Origin: Bradyrhizobium sp. CCGUVB4N
Lineage (GTDB): Bacteria; Pseudomonadota; Alphaproteobacteria; Rhizobiales; Xanthobacteraceae
DNA length: 64,000 nt
Assembly: GCF_024199945.1 (NCBI RefSeq)
Contig: NZ_JANADP010000001.1
Coordinates: 9,071,001 to 9,135,000, forward strand
Reading direction: 5' to 3'
Numbering within the stretch: the stretch's first letter is position 1; each line of letters starts with the position of its first letter. The translations under genes and the position numbers were made by a program. The notes below the pieces were generated by a model, which saw only the letters and a program-made list of their open reading frames with translations, did no database searches and was not told the origin of the DNA. This document shows, piece after piece, positions 27,248-35,857 of the stretch.

Positions 27248-28123
27248 TCAACCGCGCAGGATGCGCCCGGCCACCGCATCGAGCTTCTTCAGAAGCTCGG
27301 GATCGCGCGCCTCGGGCGCGGTGATCAGCGCGGTGTCGAGCGCACGGTCCGAGCCGATCGGGCACGGCTCGTGCTCACGGGGAAACTCCCTGGCCAGCCG
27401 CGCCACCAGCGCCTTGGCTTTGTCGGCGTTGGAAGTCAGCACGCGGATGATGTCCTGCACCGTGACGGCATCATGATCGGGGTGCCAGCAGTCGAAATCC
27501 GTCACCATCGCGACCGTCGCGTAGCAAATCTCGGCCTCGCGGGCGAGTTTTGCTTCGGGCATGTTGGTCATGCCGATCACGGAATAGCCCAGCGTCTTGT
27601 ACGTCATGCTTTCCGCATAGGTGGAGAATTGCGGTCCCTCCATGCAGACATAGGTACCGCCGCGCGCGATCGCGATGCCCTCGGCTTCGGCCGCAGCGGC
27701 CAAATGAATCCGCAGCCGCGGCGAGACCGGATGCGCCATCGAGACATGCGCGACGCAGCCCTTGCCGAAGAACGAGCTCTCGCGCTTGTGCGTGCGGTCG
27801 ACGAACTGGTCGACGAGAACGAAGGTGCCGGGCGGCATCTCTTCCTTGAAGGAACCACAGGCCGACAGCGAGATCAGGTCGGTGACGCCGGCGCGCTTCA
27901 GCACGTCGATATTGGCGCGATAGTTGATGTCGGAGGGCGACAGGCGGTGGCCCTTGTCGTGGCGCGGCAGGAACACGATCGGCAGGCCTGCGATGGTGCC
28001 GCGCCGCACCGGCGCCGACGCCTCGCCCCAGGGGCTCCTGATCACCTCTTCGTGCGCGCCTTCGAGTCCCGGCAGGTCGTAGATGCCGGAGCCGCCGATG
28101 ATGCCCAATACCGCCTGCGTCAT
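27248..28123 (-). CDS. mtnP: S-methyl-5'-thioadenosine phosphorylase
   Basis: A 291-residue PNP/MTAP-family phosphorylase that splits methylthioadenosine into adenine and methylthioribose-1-phosphate, the substrate of MtnA. The N-terminus has GIIGGSGIYDLPGLE, then LPRHDKGHRLSPSDINYRANI and CMEGPQFST, and GMTNMPEAKLAREAEICYA near residue 200. It heads the mtnP-mtnA operon. Later salvage genes (mtnB, mtnC, mtnD) are not in the window. Confidence 0.93.
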   Translation of the reverse strand: MTQAVLGIIGGSGIYDLPGLEGAHEEVIRSPWGEASAPVRRGTIAGLPIVFLPRHDKGHRLSPSDINYRANIDVLKRAGVTDLISLSACGSFKEEMPPGTFVLVDQFVDRTHKRESSFFGKGCVAHVSMAHPVSPRLRIHLAAAAEAEGIAIARGGTYVCMEGPQFSTYAESMTYKTLGYSVIGMTNMPEAKLAREAEICYATVAMVTDFDCWHPDHDAVTVQDIIRVLTSNADKAKALVARLAREFPREHEPCPIGSDRALDTALITAPEARDPELLKKLDAVAGRILRG

Positions 28124-28250
28124 GCCTGCTCCACCCTGTCAGCTACGTGCGACATGGTTAAGCTATGCCAGTTTTGCGGCGGTTTTGGAACGGGGTGGTG
28201 AGATGATGCCAGTGGTGTGGGGGGCGGCGGCGCTCACCACGCACGAGATG

Positions 28251-28375
28251 TCGTCCCCGCGAACGCGGGGACCCATACCGCGAAATCTATCGAGGTGGTT
28301 GGTCGTAATCCCGAACGACCGATCTTCGTCAAACTTCTCCCTGGGGTTATGGGTCCCTGCGTTCGCAGGAACGAC
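28251..28375. repeat. Repeat family C copy 2
   Basis: A palindrome beginning TCGTCCCCGCGAACGCGGGGAC and ending GGGTCCCTGCGTTCGCAGGAACGAC, sharing its core with 22680-22826. It fills most of the gap between the carrier-protein gene and mtnP. Confidence 0.78.
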
Positions 28376-28401
28376 CCAGGAGAGAGAGCGGCGTCCGCGG
28401 C

Positions 28402-28674
28402 TTAAGCCGCGGCCGCCAACTTCAACTGCGTCGCGACCATGCGTTCCAGCGTCTCGACGGACTGGAAATTCTCGGGCGTGATCTCGGTCTGCGGAATGGT
28501 GAAGTCGAACTCGGCTTCGACGCCCAGCATCAGATTCACCATGTCCATCGAGGTCAAGCCGGCATCGACGAGCTTCGTCGACGGCGTGACGTCGGCGGTG
28601 AGCGAATTCTGCGCGAGGATGCCCTTCACCAGCTTGGTGATGCGATTACGCAAATCGGTATCGAAAGCCTGCAT
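28402..28674 (-). CDS. Acyl/aminoacyl carrier protein
   Basis: A 90-residue four-helix carrier protein. The phosphopantetheine attachment serine is Ser42 in VDAGLTSMDMVNLML, where Thr replaces the usual Asp of DSL. The ATG at 28674 starts MQAFDTDLRNRI and gives the typical length; the longer frame is spurious. It is divergent from genes for an acyl-CoA dehydrogenase-like flavoprotein, an amino acid:carrier-protein ligase and an acyltransferase. It is therefore the likely acceptor of an activated amino acid rather than a fatty-acid synthase carrier. Confidence 0.88.
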   Translation of the reverse strand: MQAFDTDLRNRITKLVKGILAQNSLTADVTPSTKLVDAGLTSMDMVNLMLGVEAEFDFTIPQTEITPENFQSVETLERMVATQLKLAAAA

Positions 28675-29029
28675 TGGCAAATTTCCATCTGTCCATAAAA
28701 GGTCGGCCGGTTGCCGGGTACGATGGGCACGACCGGCCGATCCCGCAATGGGCGGCACCATTACTTCGCGTTTCTTAGTAAACGATGACTCAGATTGTCT
28801 GAAATTCGGGCTTCTTCCAAATCCCTAACGTGACATCGGGATTCTCGCCGACGCAAACAACCGGCCCTTAACTGTTCGTCCGGAATTGCGGTTCGTTTAC
28901 CCTCTATTTCATCGACGAATTTGAATTAAATCCGTAGCCTCAGATCACAAGCAAAGATGGTCGGATGATCGCGAACGGCATCGCAAATGATGCCTGCGGT
29001 TTCGAACGGCGAAACGGAGGCGGACGAGC
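28675..29029. promoter_or_regulatory. Divergent gap of carrier-protein cluster
   Basis: This 355-base gap carries no convincing gene. Next to the carrier-protein start is a hairpin: 28703-28711 pairs with 28732-28740 (9 bp, perfect), extended by an inner TGCC/GGCA pair. The rest is relatively AT-rich (around 28770-28960) and should hold both divergent promoters, but I cannot pick out boxes with confidence. GGAGG lies nine bases before the dehydrogenase ATG. Confidence 0.5.
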
Positions 29030-30244
29030 ATGAACGTGCGTGAAGCAGTCCTGGCTGTCGACGAGACGCAAGCGAGTCTTTTCGAAGGTCCTTCCTTGAT
29101 CGAGCGTGCGGCTCGCACCGCCACCGTGGCGGCAGCCGACGCTGACGGCGTCGATCGCGACGCCCGCTTCCCCCACAAGGCTTTCGACACCGCGCGCGAG
29201 CAGAAACTGCTCGGCGTCATGATCCCGGTCGAGTTCGGCGGCTTCGGCGCCTCGATCTACGATGTCACCGACATCTGCTACACGCTCGGGCGCGCCTGCG
29301 CCTCGACTGCGATGATCTACGCGATGCATACGACCAAGGTCGCCTGCGTGATCCGCCACGGACACGGCATTCCCTGGATGGAGACCATGATGCGCCGGGT
29401 CGCCCGCGACCAGTGGCTGCTCGCCTCCTCCACCACCGAGGGTCAGAACGGCGGCAACATCCGCGCCAGCGCGGCCGCGGTCGACCACGCCGGCGACACC
29501 GTCTCGCTCGTGCGCGACGCCACCGTGATCTCCTACGGCGCCCAAGCCGACGGCCTCGTCACCATCGCCCGCCGCGCCACCGAGGCTGCGGCTTCCGACC
29601 AGGTCCTGCTGGCGCTCGCCAAGGACGATTATTCGCTGAAGCAGACGCAGGGGTGGGAAACGCTCGGCATGCGCGGCACCTGCTCGACCGGCTTCGAGCT
29701 GAAGGTTGATTGCCCCGCCGACCGTGTCTTCCCGGAAGCCTATGACAAGATCCACGCCCAGACCATGACGCCGTTCGCGCATCTATGCTGGTCGTCCGCC
29801 TGGGCCGGCATTGCCGCGGCCTCGGTCACGCGTGCGCAGGCCTTCGTCCGCAAGGCGGCCCGCAGCTCCGGTGGCCAGATGCCGCCGGCGGCTGCGCACT
29901 TCACCGCCGCGAAGATGTCGCTCGCAAAACTGCGCGCGCTGATCGCAGCCAATGTCGACGCCTTCGCCGGCGCCGAGCATGACGAGCGCGCGCTCGGCTC
30001 GCTCGATTTCCAGTCATCGATCACGCTGTTGAAGGTCCAGGCCTCCGAGCTCGCGGTCGAAACCGTGATGCATGCGATGCGTACCGCGGGCCTGTCCGGC
30101 TATCGCAACGACGGCGAGTTCACGATGGGCCGCCATCTTCGCGACGTGCTGTCGTCCCCGATCATGATCAACAACGACCGTATTCTGGCCAATGCCGCCA
30201 CCTCGACCTTGATGAGCGGCATTCCGGCAAGCCTTCGTGACTAA
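29030..30244 (+). CDS. Acyl-CoA dehydrogenase-like flavoprotein
   Basis: A 404-residue ACAD-fold protein: helical N-domain, a central beta-domain with ASSTTEGQNGGN and GTCSTGFEL, and a C-terminal helical domain. In the last helix region, where medium-chain enzymes carry the catalytic glutamate (YEGT), this protein reads IMINND (residues 378-383), so the base must be elsewhere or the chemistry differs. It begins a plus-strand run with the amino acid:carrier-protein ligase and the acyltransferase. It could oxidise an aminoacyl group held on the carrier protein, as PltE-type enzymes do with prolyl carriers; this is inference. Confidence 0.85.
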   Translation: MNVREAVLAVDETQASLFEGPSLIERAARTATVAAADADGVDRDARFPHKAFDTAREQKLLGVMIPVEFGGFGASIYDVTDICYTLGRACASTAMIYAMHTTKVACVIRHGHGIPWMETMMRRVARDQWLLASSTTEGQNGGNIRASAAAVDHAGDTVSLVRDATVISYGAQADGLVTIARRATEAAASDQVLLALAKDDYSLKQTQGWETLGMRGTCSTGFELKVDCPADRVFPEAYDKIHAQTMTPFAHLCWSSAWAGIAAASVTRAQAFVRKAARSSGGQMPPAAAHFTAAKMSLAKLRALIAANVDAFAGAEHDERALGSLDFQSSITLLKVQASELAVETVMHAMRTAGLSGYRNDGEFTMGRHLRDVLSSPIMINNDRILANAATSTLMSGIPASLRD

Positions 30245-30310
30245 TAAGCCTTCGCGACCGACGTGCTTTCGAGACCAACAAGAATAATTGCCGATAACAG
30301 GAAGTCGAAC

Positions 30311-31291
30311 ATGAACATTGCTGTTCTCCCCGTTTCGCCCGAGACCGCACCGCAGGCCACGGATCCGCTCGATCATCTCGCCGACAAGCTGTTCCACCCG
30401 ATGGGGTCGGACGGCGTCTACGCCCGCACCGCGCTCTATGAGGGCGTTGTTGAACGTCTCGCCGCACTGATCACGAGCAATCGCGAAGCCGGCACCGAGG
30501 TGATGCGCTTCCCGCCGGTGATGAGCCGCGCCCAGCTGGAAAAGTCCGGCTACCTCAAGAGCTTCCCGAACCTGCTCGGCTGCGTCTGCGGCCTGCATGG
30601 TACCGAACGCGAGATCAACGCCGCGGTGAGCCGCTTCGATGCCGGCGGCGACTGGACCTCGTCGCTGTCGCCGGCCGACCTCGTGCTGTCGCCCGCGGCC
30701 TGCTATCCCGTCTATCCGATCGCGGCGAGCCGCGGCCAGCTGCCGAAGGGCGGCCTGCGCTTCGACGTCGCGGCCGACTGCTTCCGTCGCGAGCCGTCGA
30801 AACATCTCGACCGGCTGCAATCGTTCCGGATGCGCGAATATGTCTGCATCGGCACCCCCGATGACGTCGCCGACTTCCGCGAGCGCTGGATGGTGCGCGC
30901 GCAGGCGATCGCGACCGATCTCGGCCTGACCTTCCGCGTCGACTATGCCAGCGATCCCTTCTTCGGCCGCGTCGGACAGATGAAGGCGGTGAGCCAGAAG
31001 CAGCAGCAGCTGAAGTTCGAGCTGCTGATCCCGCTCCGCTCGGAAGAGCAGCCGACCGCCTGCATGAGCTTCAACTATCACCGCGAACATTTCGGAACGA
31101 CCTGGGGCATCCAGGACGCCAATGGCGAGCCTGCGCACACCGGCTGCGTCGCCTTCGGCATGGATCGCCTGGCGGTCGCGATGTTCCACACCCACGGCAC
31201 CGATGTCTCCGCCTGGCCCACCAAGGTGCGGGACATTCTTGGCATGCAGCCGCAAGTCGCGGCTGACGCTCACGGCGAAGGTTGGCGCTAA
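30311..31291 (+). CDS. Amino acid--[acyl-carrier-protein] ligase (SerRS-like)
   Basis: A 326-residue homologue of the catalytic core of atypical seryl-tRNA synthetases, without the tRNA-binding arm. Family members characterised in Bradyrhizobium activate a small amino acid (glycine, also alanine) with ATP and load it onto the phosphopantetheine of a carrier protein instead of tRNA. Zinc ligands expected for that enzyme fall at Cys131, Glu176 and Cys279. Motif 2 spans FRREPSKHLDRLQSFRMREY and motif 3 includes GMDRLAVAMF. The ATG at 30311 has AGGAAG upstream. The neighbouring carrier protein is the probable acceptor. Confidence 0.93.
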   Translation: MNIAVLPVSPETAPQATDPLDHLADKLFHPMGSDGVYARTALYEGVVERLAALITSNREAGTEVMRFPPVMSRAQLEKSGYLKSFPNLLGCVCGLHGTEREINAAVSRFDAGGDWTSSLSPADLVLSPAACYPVYPIAASRGQLPKGGLRFDVAADCFRREPSKHLDRLQSFRMREYVCIGTPDDVADFRERWMVRAQAIATDLGLTFRVDYASDPFFGRVGQMKAVSQKQQQLKFELLIPLRSEEQPTACMSFNYHREHFGTTWGIQDANGEPAHTGCVAFGMDRLAVAMFHTHGTDVSAWPTKVRDILGMQPQVAADAHGEGWR

Positions 31292-31327
31292 GGTAAGGGG
31301 CCTCCCATTTCCACGGGTAAGACGAGC

Positions 31328-32203
31328 GTGATCCACACCAAGGTCCGATGTCGCGAGATCACTGAAGCCGACGTCGATGCGGTCGCGGACCTGTTGACGC
31401 GCGGCTTCGTCGGCCGCTCGCGCAATTACTGGATCCAGGGCCTGCGCCGACAGGCCTTCCGGCCGGTGCCGGACGGCTATCCGCGCTTCGGCTACATGCT
31501 CGACAATGACGGCGCGCCGGTCGGCGTGCTGCTGCTGATCTACACGACGCGCAAGGATGGCGAGGAGACCGCCATCCAGTGCAATCTGTCGAGCTGGTAT
31601 GTCGAGCCGGCTTACCGCAATTACGCGCCGCTGCTGACCAAGATCGCGCAGCGGCACAAGCACGTCACTTACCTCAATATCAGCCCGGCGCCGTGGACCT
31701 GGCCGCTCATCGAGACGCAGGGCTTTCGCGCCTATTGCCGCGGGCTGTTCGTCTCGGTGCCGGCACTGTCGCGCGCACCACGCTGGAGCAAGATCGAGGT
31801 CATCTCGCAGCATACCAAGCAGATCGAGGGGCTCACCGATGATGAGACCGAGCTGCTGACGCGGCATGCACGCTACAATTGCCTGAGCCTGGTCTGCCGC
31901 ACGCCGAAGGGCGTCTTCCCCTTCATCCTGCAACCGGTGCGCATCCGCCGCGGTTTCATCGCGCCGCCGGCGATGCAGCTGATCTACTGTCGCAATGCTT
32001 CCGAATACGCCGCCTGTGCCGGCCGTATCGGCCGGCTGCTATTGCGGCTGGGCAAGATCTCGGTTTTCGTCGATTCTAACGAGCCCATCCCCGGCCTGGT
32101 CGGTATTTATACCGAGCGGCGCGGCCGCAAATATTTCAAAGGTCCGCACCGCCCGCGGCTGGCTGATCTCACGGATACGGAACTCGTACTCTACGGGCCG
32201 TAG
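31328..32203 (+). CDS. Acyltransferase-like protein (GNAT-like)
   Basis: A 291-residue protein starting with GTG. The N-terminal half (REITEADVDAVADLLTRGF..., WYVEPAYRNYAPLL) resembles a GNAT fold with the beta-bulge region, but the pyrophosphate loop is poorly defined. The C-terminal half has no recognisable domain. It is the last gene of the carrier-protein cluster, 36 bases after the ligase. It is a candidate for transferring the aminoacyl group from the carrier protein to an unknown acceptor. The family assignment is moderate and the role is inferred from context. Confidence 0.7.
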   Translation: MIHTKVRCREITEADVDAVADLLTRGFVGRSRNYWIQGLRRQAFRPVPDGYPRFGYMLDNDGAPVGVLLLIYTTRKDGEETAIQCNLSSWYVEPAYRNYAPLLTKIAQRHKHVTYLNISPAPWTWPLIETQGFRAYCRGLFVSVPALSRAPRWSKIEVISQHTKQIEGLTDDETELLTRHARYNCLSLVCRTPKGVFPFILQPVRIRRGFIAPPAMQLIYCRNASEYAACAGRIGRLLLRLGKISVFVDSNEPIPGLVGIYTERRGRKYFKGPHRPRLADLTDTELVLYGP

Positions 32204-32415
32204 GGACGGTACGCTCTTACAGCAAAGACGGTGTGGTCCCGGCCTCCGCCCGGACGGCACCTAGATTTGTTGCGCGATTCCGGACACTCGCTCTCTTCAT
32301 TACCAGTCACCCTCCGTAAACTACGGCGCTTAAGGGAATTTTCCCGCCTCTTCGCTACGCTCAGTGGCTGAATGACGTTGCGTTAAGTCTATTTCCGCCG
32401 AGATCCACTGATCCC

Positions 32416-35283
32416 ATGACGTCGACAAGCGACAGCGAGCTCGGTGCACGCCGCGAGCAAGGCCAGGACGGCCTGCTTGGGCTGAGCCAGCTTGCACTCG
32501 ATGGCATGGAACAGGGCGTCTGTGTCTACGACGCCGATAACCGGATCGTGCTGGTCAATACACGCTACCTGACGCTGTTCAACATGTCGCCCGACATCGT
32601 TCGGCTCGGAACGAGCTATCGCGACGTGCTTGCCCACAGCATGGCGCGCGGAAACATTCCAGCGGATGAACTCGACGCGCTCTATGCTTCACGGATCGCA
32701 TTGATCGCGGCCGGCAAGCCGTTCCAGACCCGGCAAACGCTCGCCAGCGGCCTTGTCATCACGCTCGAACTGAAGCCGCTTCCCGGCGGTGGCTGGATGA
32801 CGATCTGCGACGATGTCAGCCGCCTCGCCCGACTTGAGACCGAGCTGCAACTCCAGACCGAACGCAGCCAGCATGCGCTCGCGCACATGTCGCACGGCCT
32901 GATCATGTATGATGCCAATAGCCGCATCGTCGTCTGCAACGAGCGGTTCTTGCAATTCTACAACCTCGACCGCAACGTCGTGAAACCGGGTGTCGCGCAC
33001 AGCACCGCCATCGACCACTGGCTGTCGCGCGGCAACAGAGCGGACATGTCCGGAGAGGAGTTCCGCGATGCCCGGATCAACGACGTCCGGACCAGGAGCC
33101 CGAAAACCGTTCTCGTGACGCGCTATGACGGCCGCAGGGTCCAGGCCGTATCCCGGTTCATGCCCGACGGCGGCTGGGTTACCGTGCATGAAGACGTCAC
33201 CGAGCGGCTGCAGCACGAAGAGACGCTGAAGCAGCAGAACCTCATGCTGGATGCCGCGCTCGAAAACATGGCGCATGGGCTCGCGTTCTACGACAGCGAC
33301 ATGCGCCTGCGCACCTGTAATTCCACCTACCAGGAGATCTACCGGCTGTCGCCGGAGGAGAGCAAGCCCGGCACACATCTCGCCGAGCTGATCGAACGCT
33401 CGATGGCGAACGGCGCCTTCTCCTCCGAATACAGCCCGCAGCAGATCCTGGAAACCGCCCGCACCCGGATCGCGAACCGCGATTCCTCGCCGATGCGGCG
33501 AAGCATGACCAACGACACGGTGATCTCGGTTCGCTATTGCGCGCTGCCCGAGGGCGGCTTCGTCGCCACCTATGAGGACATCACCGAGCGCGAACGCGCG
33601 GTCGAGGAGCTGAGCGAGCAGTATCGCCGCTTCGACGCGGCGCTGAACAACATGAGCCAGGGCCTGTGCATGCTCGATGCAAGCCTGCACGTGATCGTCT
33701 GCAACCGCCGCTACATCGAGATGTACGGCCTGTCGCCCGACATTGTGAAGCCCGGCGTCTCGATGCGCGAGATCATGGAGCACAGCTGCGATCTCGGCAT
33801 CCATCCGAACACCACCGCCGCCAAGATCTATGCCGACTATGTCGAGCGGCTGCGCGAGGGCGAGCACACGCTGCACCGCCATCTGAGCGACGGCCGCATC
33901 ATCAAGCTGAACCACAAGCGGATGGAGCATGGCGGCTGGGTCGTCACCTATGAGGATGTCACCGAGCGTCACAAGGCCCAGGCCCGGGTCGCGCACATGG
34001 CGCAGCACGATTCCCTCACCGACCTGCCCAACCGCACGCTGTTCCGCGAGAAGATGGGCGAGGGGCTGAACCAGGTCGCGATCGCCGGCGGCGCGATGGC
34101 CGTGCTCTGCTTCGACCTCGACAATTTCAAGACCGTCAACGACCGGCTCGGCCACGCCGCCGGCGACCGCCTGCTGCGCTGGGTCGCAGCACGGCTGAAG
34201 GAGAATGTCGGCGAGCACGACACTGTCGCCCGTCTCGGCGGCGACGAGTTCGCCGTGCTGCAGCGCGGACCGCAGCCGCAATCCGCGGAGCGGCTTGCTC
34301 GACGCCTGGTCGAGATCATCGGCCATCCGCCGCCGCTGGAGAGCCAGTCGATCCATGTCGGCGTCTCCGTCGGCATCGCGATCGCGCCCGACCACGGCCT
34401 CGACGCCGACGAACTGATGAAATGCGCCGATCTCGCGCTCTACCAGGCCAAGGCCAAGGGGCGCGGCGCCTATCAGCTGTTCGAGCCTGAAATGGAAGAA
34501 GAGGCGCGCAGCCGGCATGCGCTGGAGCACGACCTGCGCGGCGCGCTGGAAGCCAACCAATTCCATCTGGTGTTCCAGCCGCAGGTGCGGCTCGACACCA
34601 CCGAGCTGACCGGCTTCGAGGCGCTGCTGCGCTGGAAGCATCCGTCGCGTGGCCTGGTCTCGCCGGCCGAATTCATTCCGATCGCCGAAGAGAACGGGCT
34701 GATCGTTCCGATCGGTGAATGGGTGCTGCGTACGGCCTGCGCCACGGCGGCCTCGTGGCCGGATGTCACGGTCGCGGTCAATTTGTCGCCGGTGCAGTTC
34801 CGTTCGCGCGGACTGGTGGCGATGGTGACGAGCGCGCTTGCAGAAGCCGGCCTGCCGCCGCAGCGGCTCGAGCTCGAGGTCACCGAGACGGCGCTGCTCG
34901 ATGACAGCGAGGCGACGATCGAAATCCTGCACCAGCTCCGTGCCCTCGGCGTGCGCGTCAGTCTCGACGATTTCGGCGTCGGCTACTCTTCGCTGAGTTA
35001 CTTGCGCAAATTCCCGTTCGATCGCATCAAGATCGACCGCTCCTTCGTCGGCACGCTCGGCGAAAGCCCCGAGAGCGTCGCCATCGTTCGCACCATCGCG
35101 AGCCTCGGCTCCGTGCTCGGCGTCGAGACAACGGCGGAGGGTGTCGAGACGGTGGAACAGCTCGAATTCGTCAGGGAATGCGGCTGCACCGCGGTGCAGG
35201 GATACTATTTCGGCAAGCCCTGCCCGGCAGCCGAGGTAGGACTCACCATCGAGACGCTAGGCGCGGTCCGCCGCGTGGCGTGA
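32416..35283 (+). CDS. PAS-GGDEF-EAL cyclic-di-GMP protein
   Basis: A 955-residue cytoplasmic protein without membrane segments. Four consecutive PAS-7-like modules (about residues 27-140, 154-265, 280-395 and 405-517) share the pattern 'MxxGLxxYDxxxRxxxCNxxY' and each ends in an ED(I/V)TER-like link. The GGDEF domain is intact (RLGGDEFAVL, residues 607-615), as is the EAL domain (FEALLRWKHPSRG, 734-746; DDFGVGYSS). It could therefore both make and degrade cyclic di-GMP, with the PAS array sensing a cytoplasmic cue. The 212-base gap upstream shows no clear element. Confidence 0.92.
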   Translation: MTSTSDSELGARREQGQDGLLGLSQLALDGMEQGVCVYDADNRIVLVNTRYLTLFNMSPDIVRLGTSYRDVLAHSMARGNIPADELDALYASRIALIAAGKPFQTRQTLASGLVITLELKPLPGGGWMTICDDVSRLARLETELQLQTERSQHALAHMSHGLIMYDANSRIVVCNERFLQFYNLDRNVVKPGVAHSTAIDHWLSRGNRADMSGEEFRDARINDVRTRSPKTVLVTRYDGRRVQAVSRFMPDGGWVTVHEDVTERLQHEETLKQQNLMLDAALENMAHGLAFYDSDMRLRTCNSTYQEIYRLSPEESKPGTHLAELIERSMANGAFSSEYSPQQILETARTRIANRDSSPMRRSMTNDTVISVRYCALPEGGFVATYEDITERERAVEELSEQYRRFDAALNNMSQGLCMLDASLHVIVCNRRYIEMYGLSPDIVKPGVSMREIMEHSCDLGIHPNTTAAKIYADYVERLREGEHTLHRHLSDGRIIKLNHKRMEHGGWVVTYEDVTERHKAQARVAHMAQHDSLTDLPNRTLFREKMGEGLNQVAIAGGAMAVLCFDLDNFKTVNDRLGHAAGDRLLRWVAARLKENVGEHDTVARLGGDEFAVLQRGPQPQSAERLARRLVEIIGHPPPLESQSIHVGVSVGIAIAPDHGLDADELMKCADLALYQAKAKGRGAYQLFEPEMEEEARSRHALEHDLRGALEANQFHLVFQPQVRLDTTELTGFEALLRWKHPSRGLVSPAEFIPIAEENGLIVPIGEWVLRTACATAASWPDVTVAVNLSPVQFRSRGLVAMVTSALAEAGLPPQRLELEVTETALLDDSEATIEILHQLRALGVRVSLDDFGVGYSSLSYLRKFPFDRIKIDRSFVGTLGESPESVAIVRTIASLGSVLGVETTAEGVETVEQLEFVRECGCTAVQGYYFGKPCPAAEVGLTIETLGAVRRVA

Positions 35284-35295
35284 GGCGCGACGCAA

Positions 35296-35760
35296 TCAGT
35301 CCTCGCCGGCTCCGCCGAGCCGATCGCGCAGAACACTGATCACGCGATGAGTCGTCTCGATCTCCTTCACTGACAAGCCATCTGCCAATCCATTGACCCA
35401 CGGAACCTGGAGCCGACCGGCTGCATCGTAGACCTGCCTGCCCTTGTCGGTGAGCACCACGAGCTGTGCCCGGCGGTGATGCGGATTGGTCTCAAACTCG
35501 ACGAGGCCGTCCCGGGCGAGGTCGTTGACGATCCGCTGCACGTTCTGGCGGTTGGCGCCAAGATTGCGCGCCAGCCAGGCCACCGGCTCCGGGCGCTCGG
35601 CACCGACGATCGCGCCCAGGATCTGCCAGCGTGCGCTGGTGAGCCCCAGCGAGGCCACCAGCCGGTCACCGGCGGTCAAAAGCAGGCCATTCGCGCGGAA
35701 CAGATCGAGGATGAAGCCGGTCAGGGCCTCGCCGGAAGGGGTGCGTCTGGTCCTGGTCAT
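35296..35760 (-). CDS. MarR-family transcriptional regulator
   Basis: A 154-residue winged-helix repressor. The DNA-binding region includes WLARNLGANRQNVQRIVNDLARDGLVEFETNPHHRRAQLVVLT (wing). The ATG at 35760 lies about nine bases from a predicted -10 box, so the mRNA is probably nearly leaderless. It diverges from an ABM-domain gene, with an 18-bp palindrome between them, and most likely represses both. It ends 12 bases from the converging PAS-GGDEF-EAL gene. Confidence 0.9.
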   Translation of the reverse strand: MTRTRRTPSGEALTGFILDLFRANGLLLTAGDRLVASLGLTSARWQILGAIVGAERPEPVAWLARNLGANRQNVQRIVNDLARDGLVEFETNPHHRRAQLVVLTDKGRQVYDAAGRLQVPWVNGLADGLSVKEIETTHRVISVLRDRLGGAGED

Positions 35761-35857
35761 TTGTAATGATTACCCCGTATTGACATCATCATGTCAAATA
35801 TCTATGTCACACCTTGTCGAATTGACATGATGATACCAAATTGAATGGAGTGATGCC
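35761..35857. promoter_or_regulatory. MarR operators and back-to-back promoters
   Basis: A perfect palindrome TTGACAT-CATC-ATGTCAA lies at 35780-35797. A diverged second copy, TTGACATGATGATACCAA, lies at 35822-35839, 42 bases (four turns) away. The palindrome supplies TTGACA as a -35 box on both strands. On the plus strand 17 bases separate it from TATGTC (35803-35808) for the ABM gene; on the minus strand 17 bases separate it from GGTAAT (35774-35769) for marR. A repressor bound there would shut both promoters. Confidence 0.75.

Noticed and set aside
28124..28250. SAM-type riboswitch ahead of mtnP-mtnA
   Set aside because: No recognisable aptamer core; only the family C palindrome and plain sequence are present.
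32689..34932. 747-codon antisense frame opposite the PAS-GGDEF-EAL gene
   Set aside because: No recognisable motif; the sense strand carries intact PAS, GGDEF and EAL motifs.
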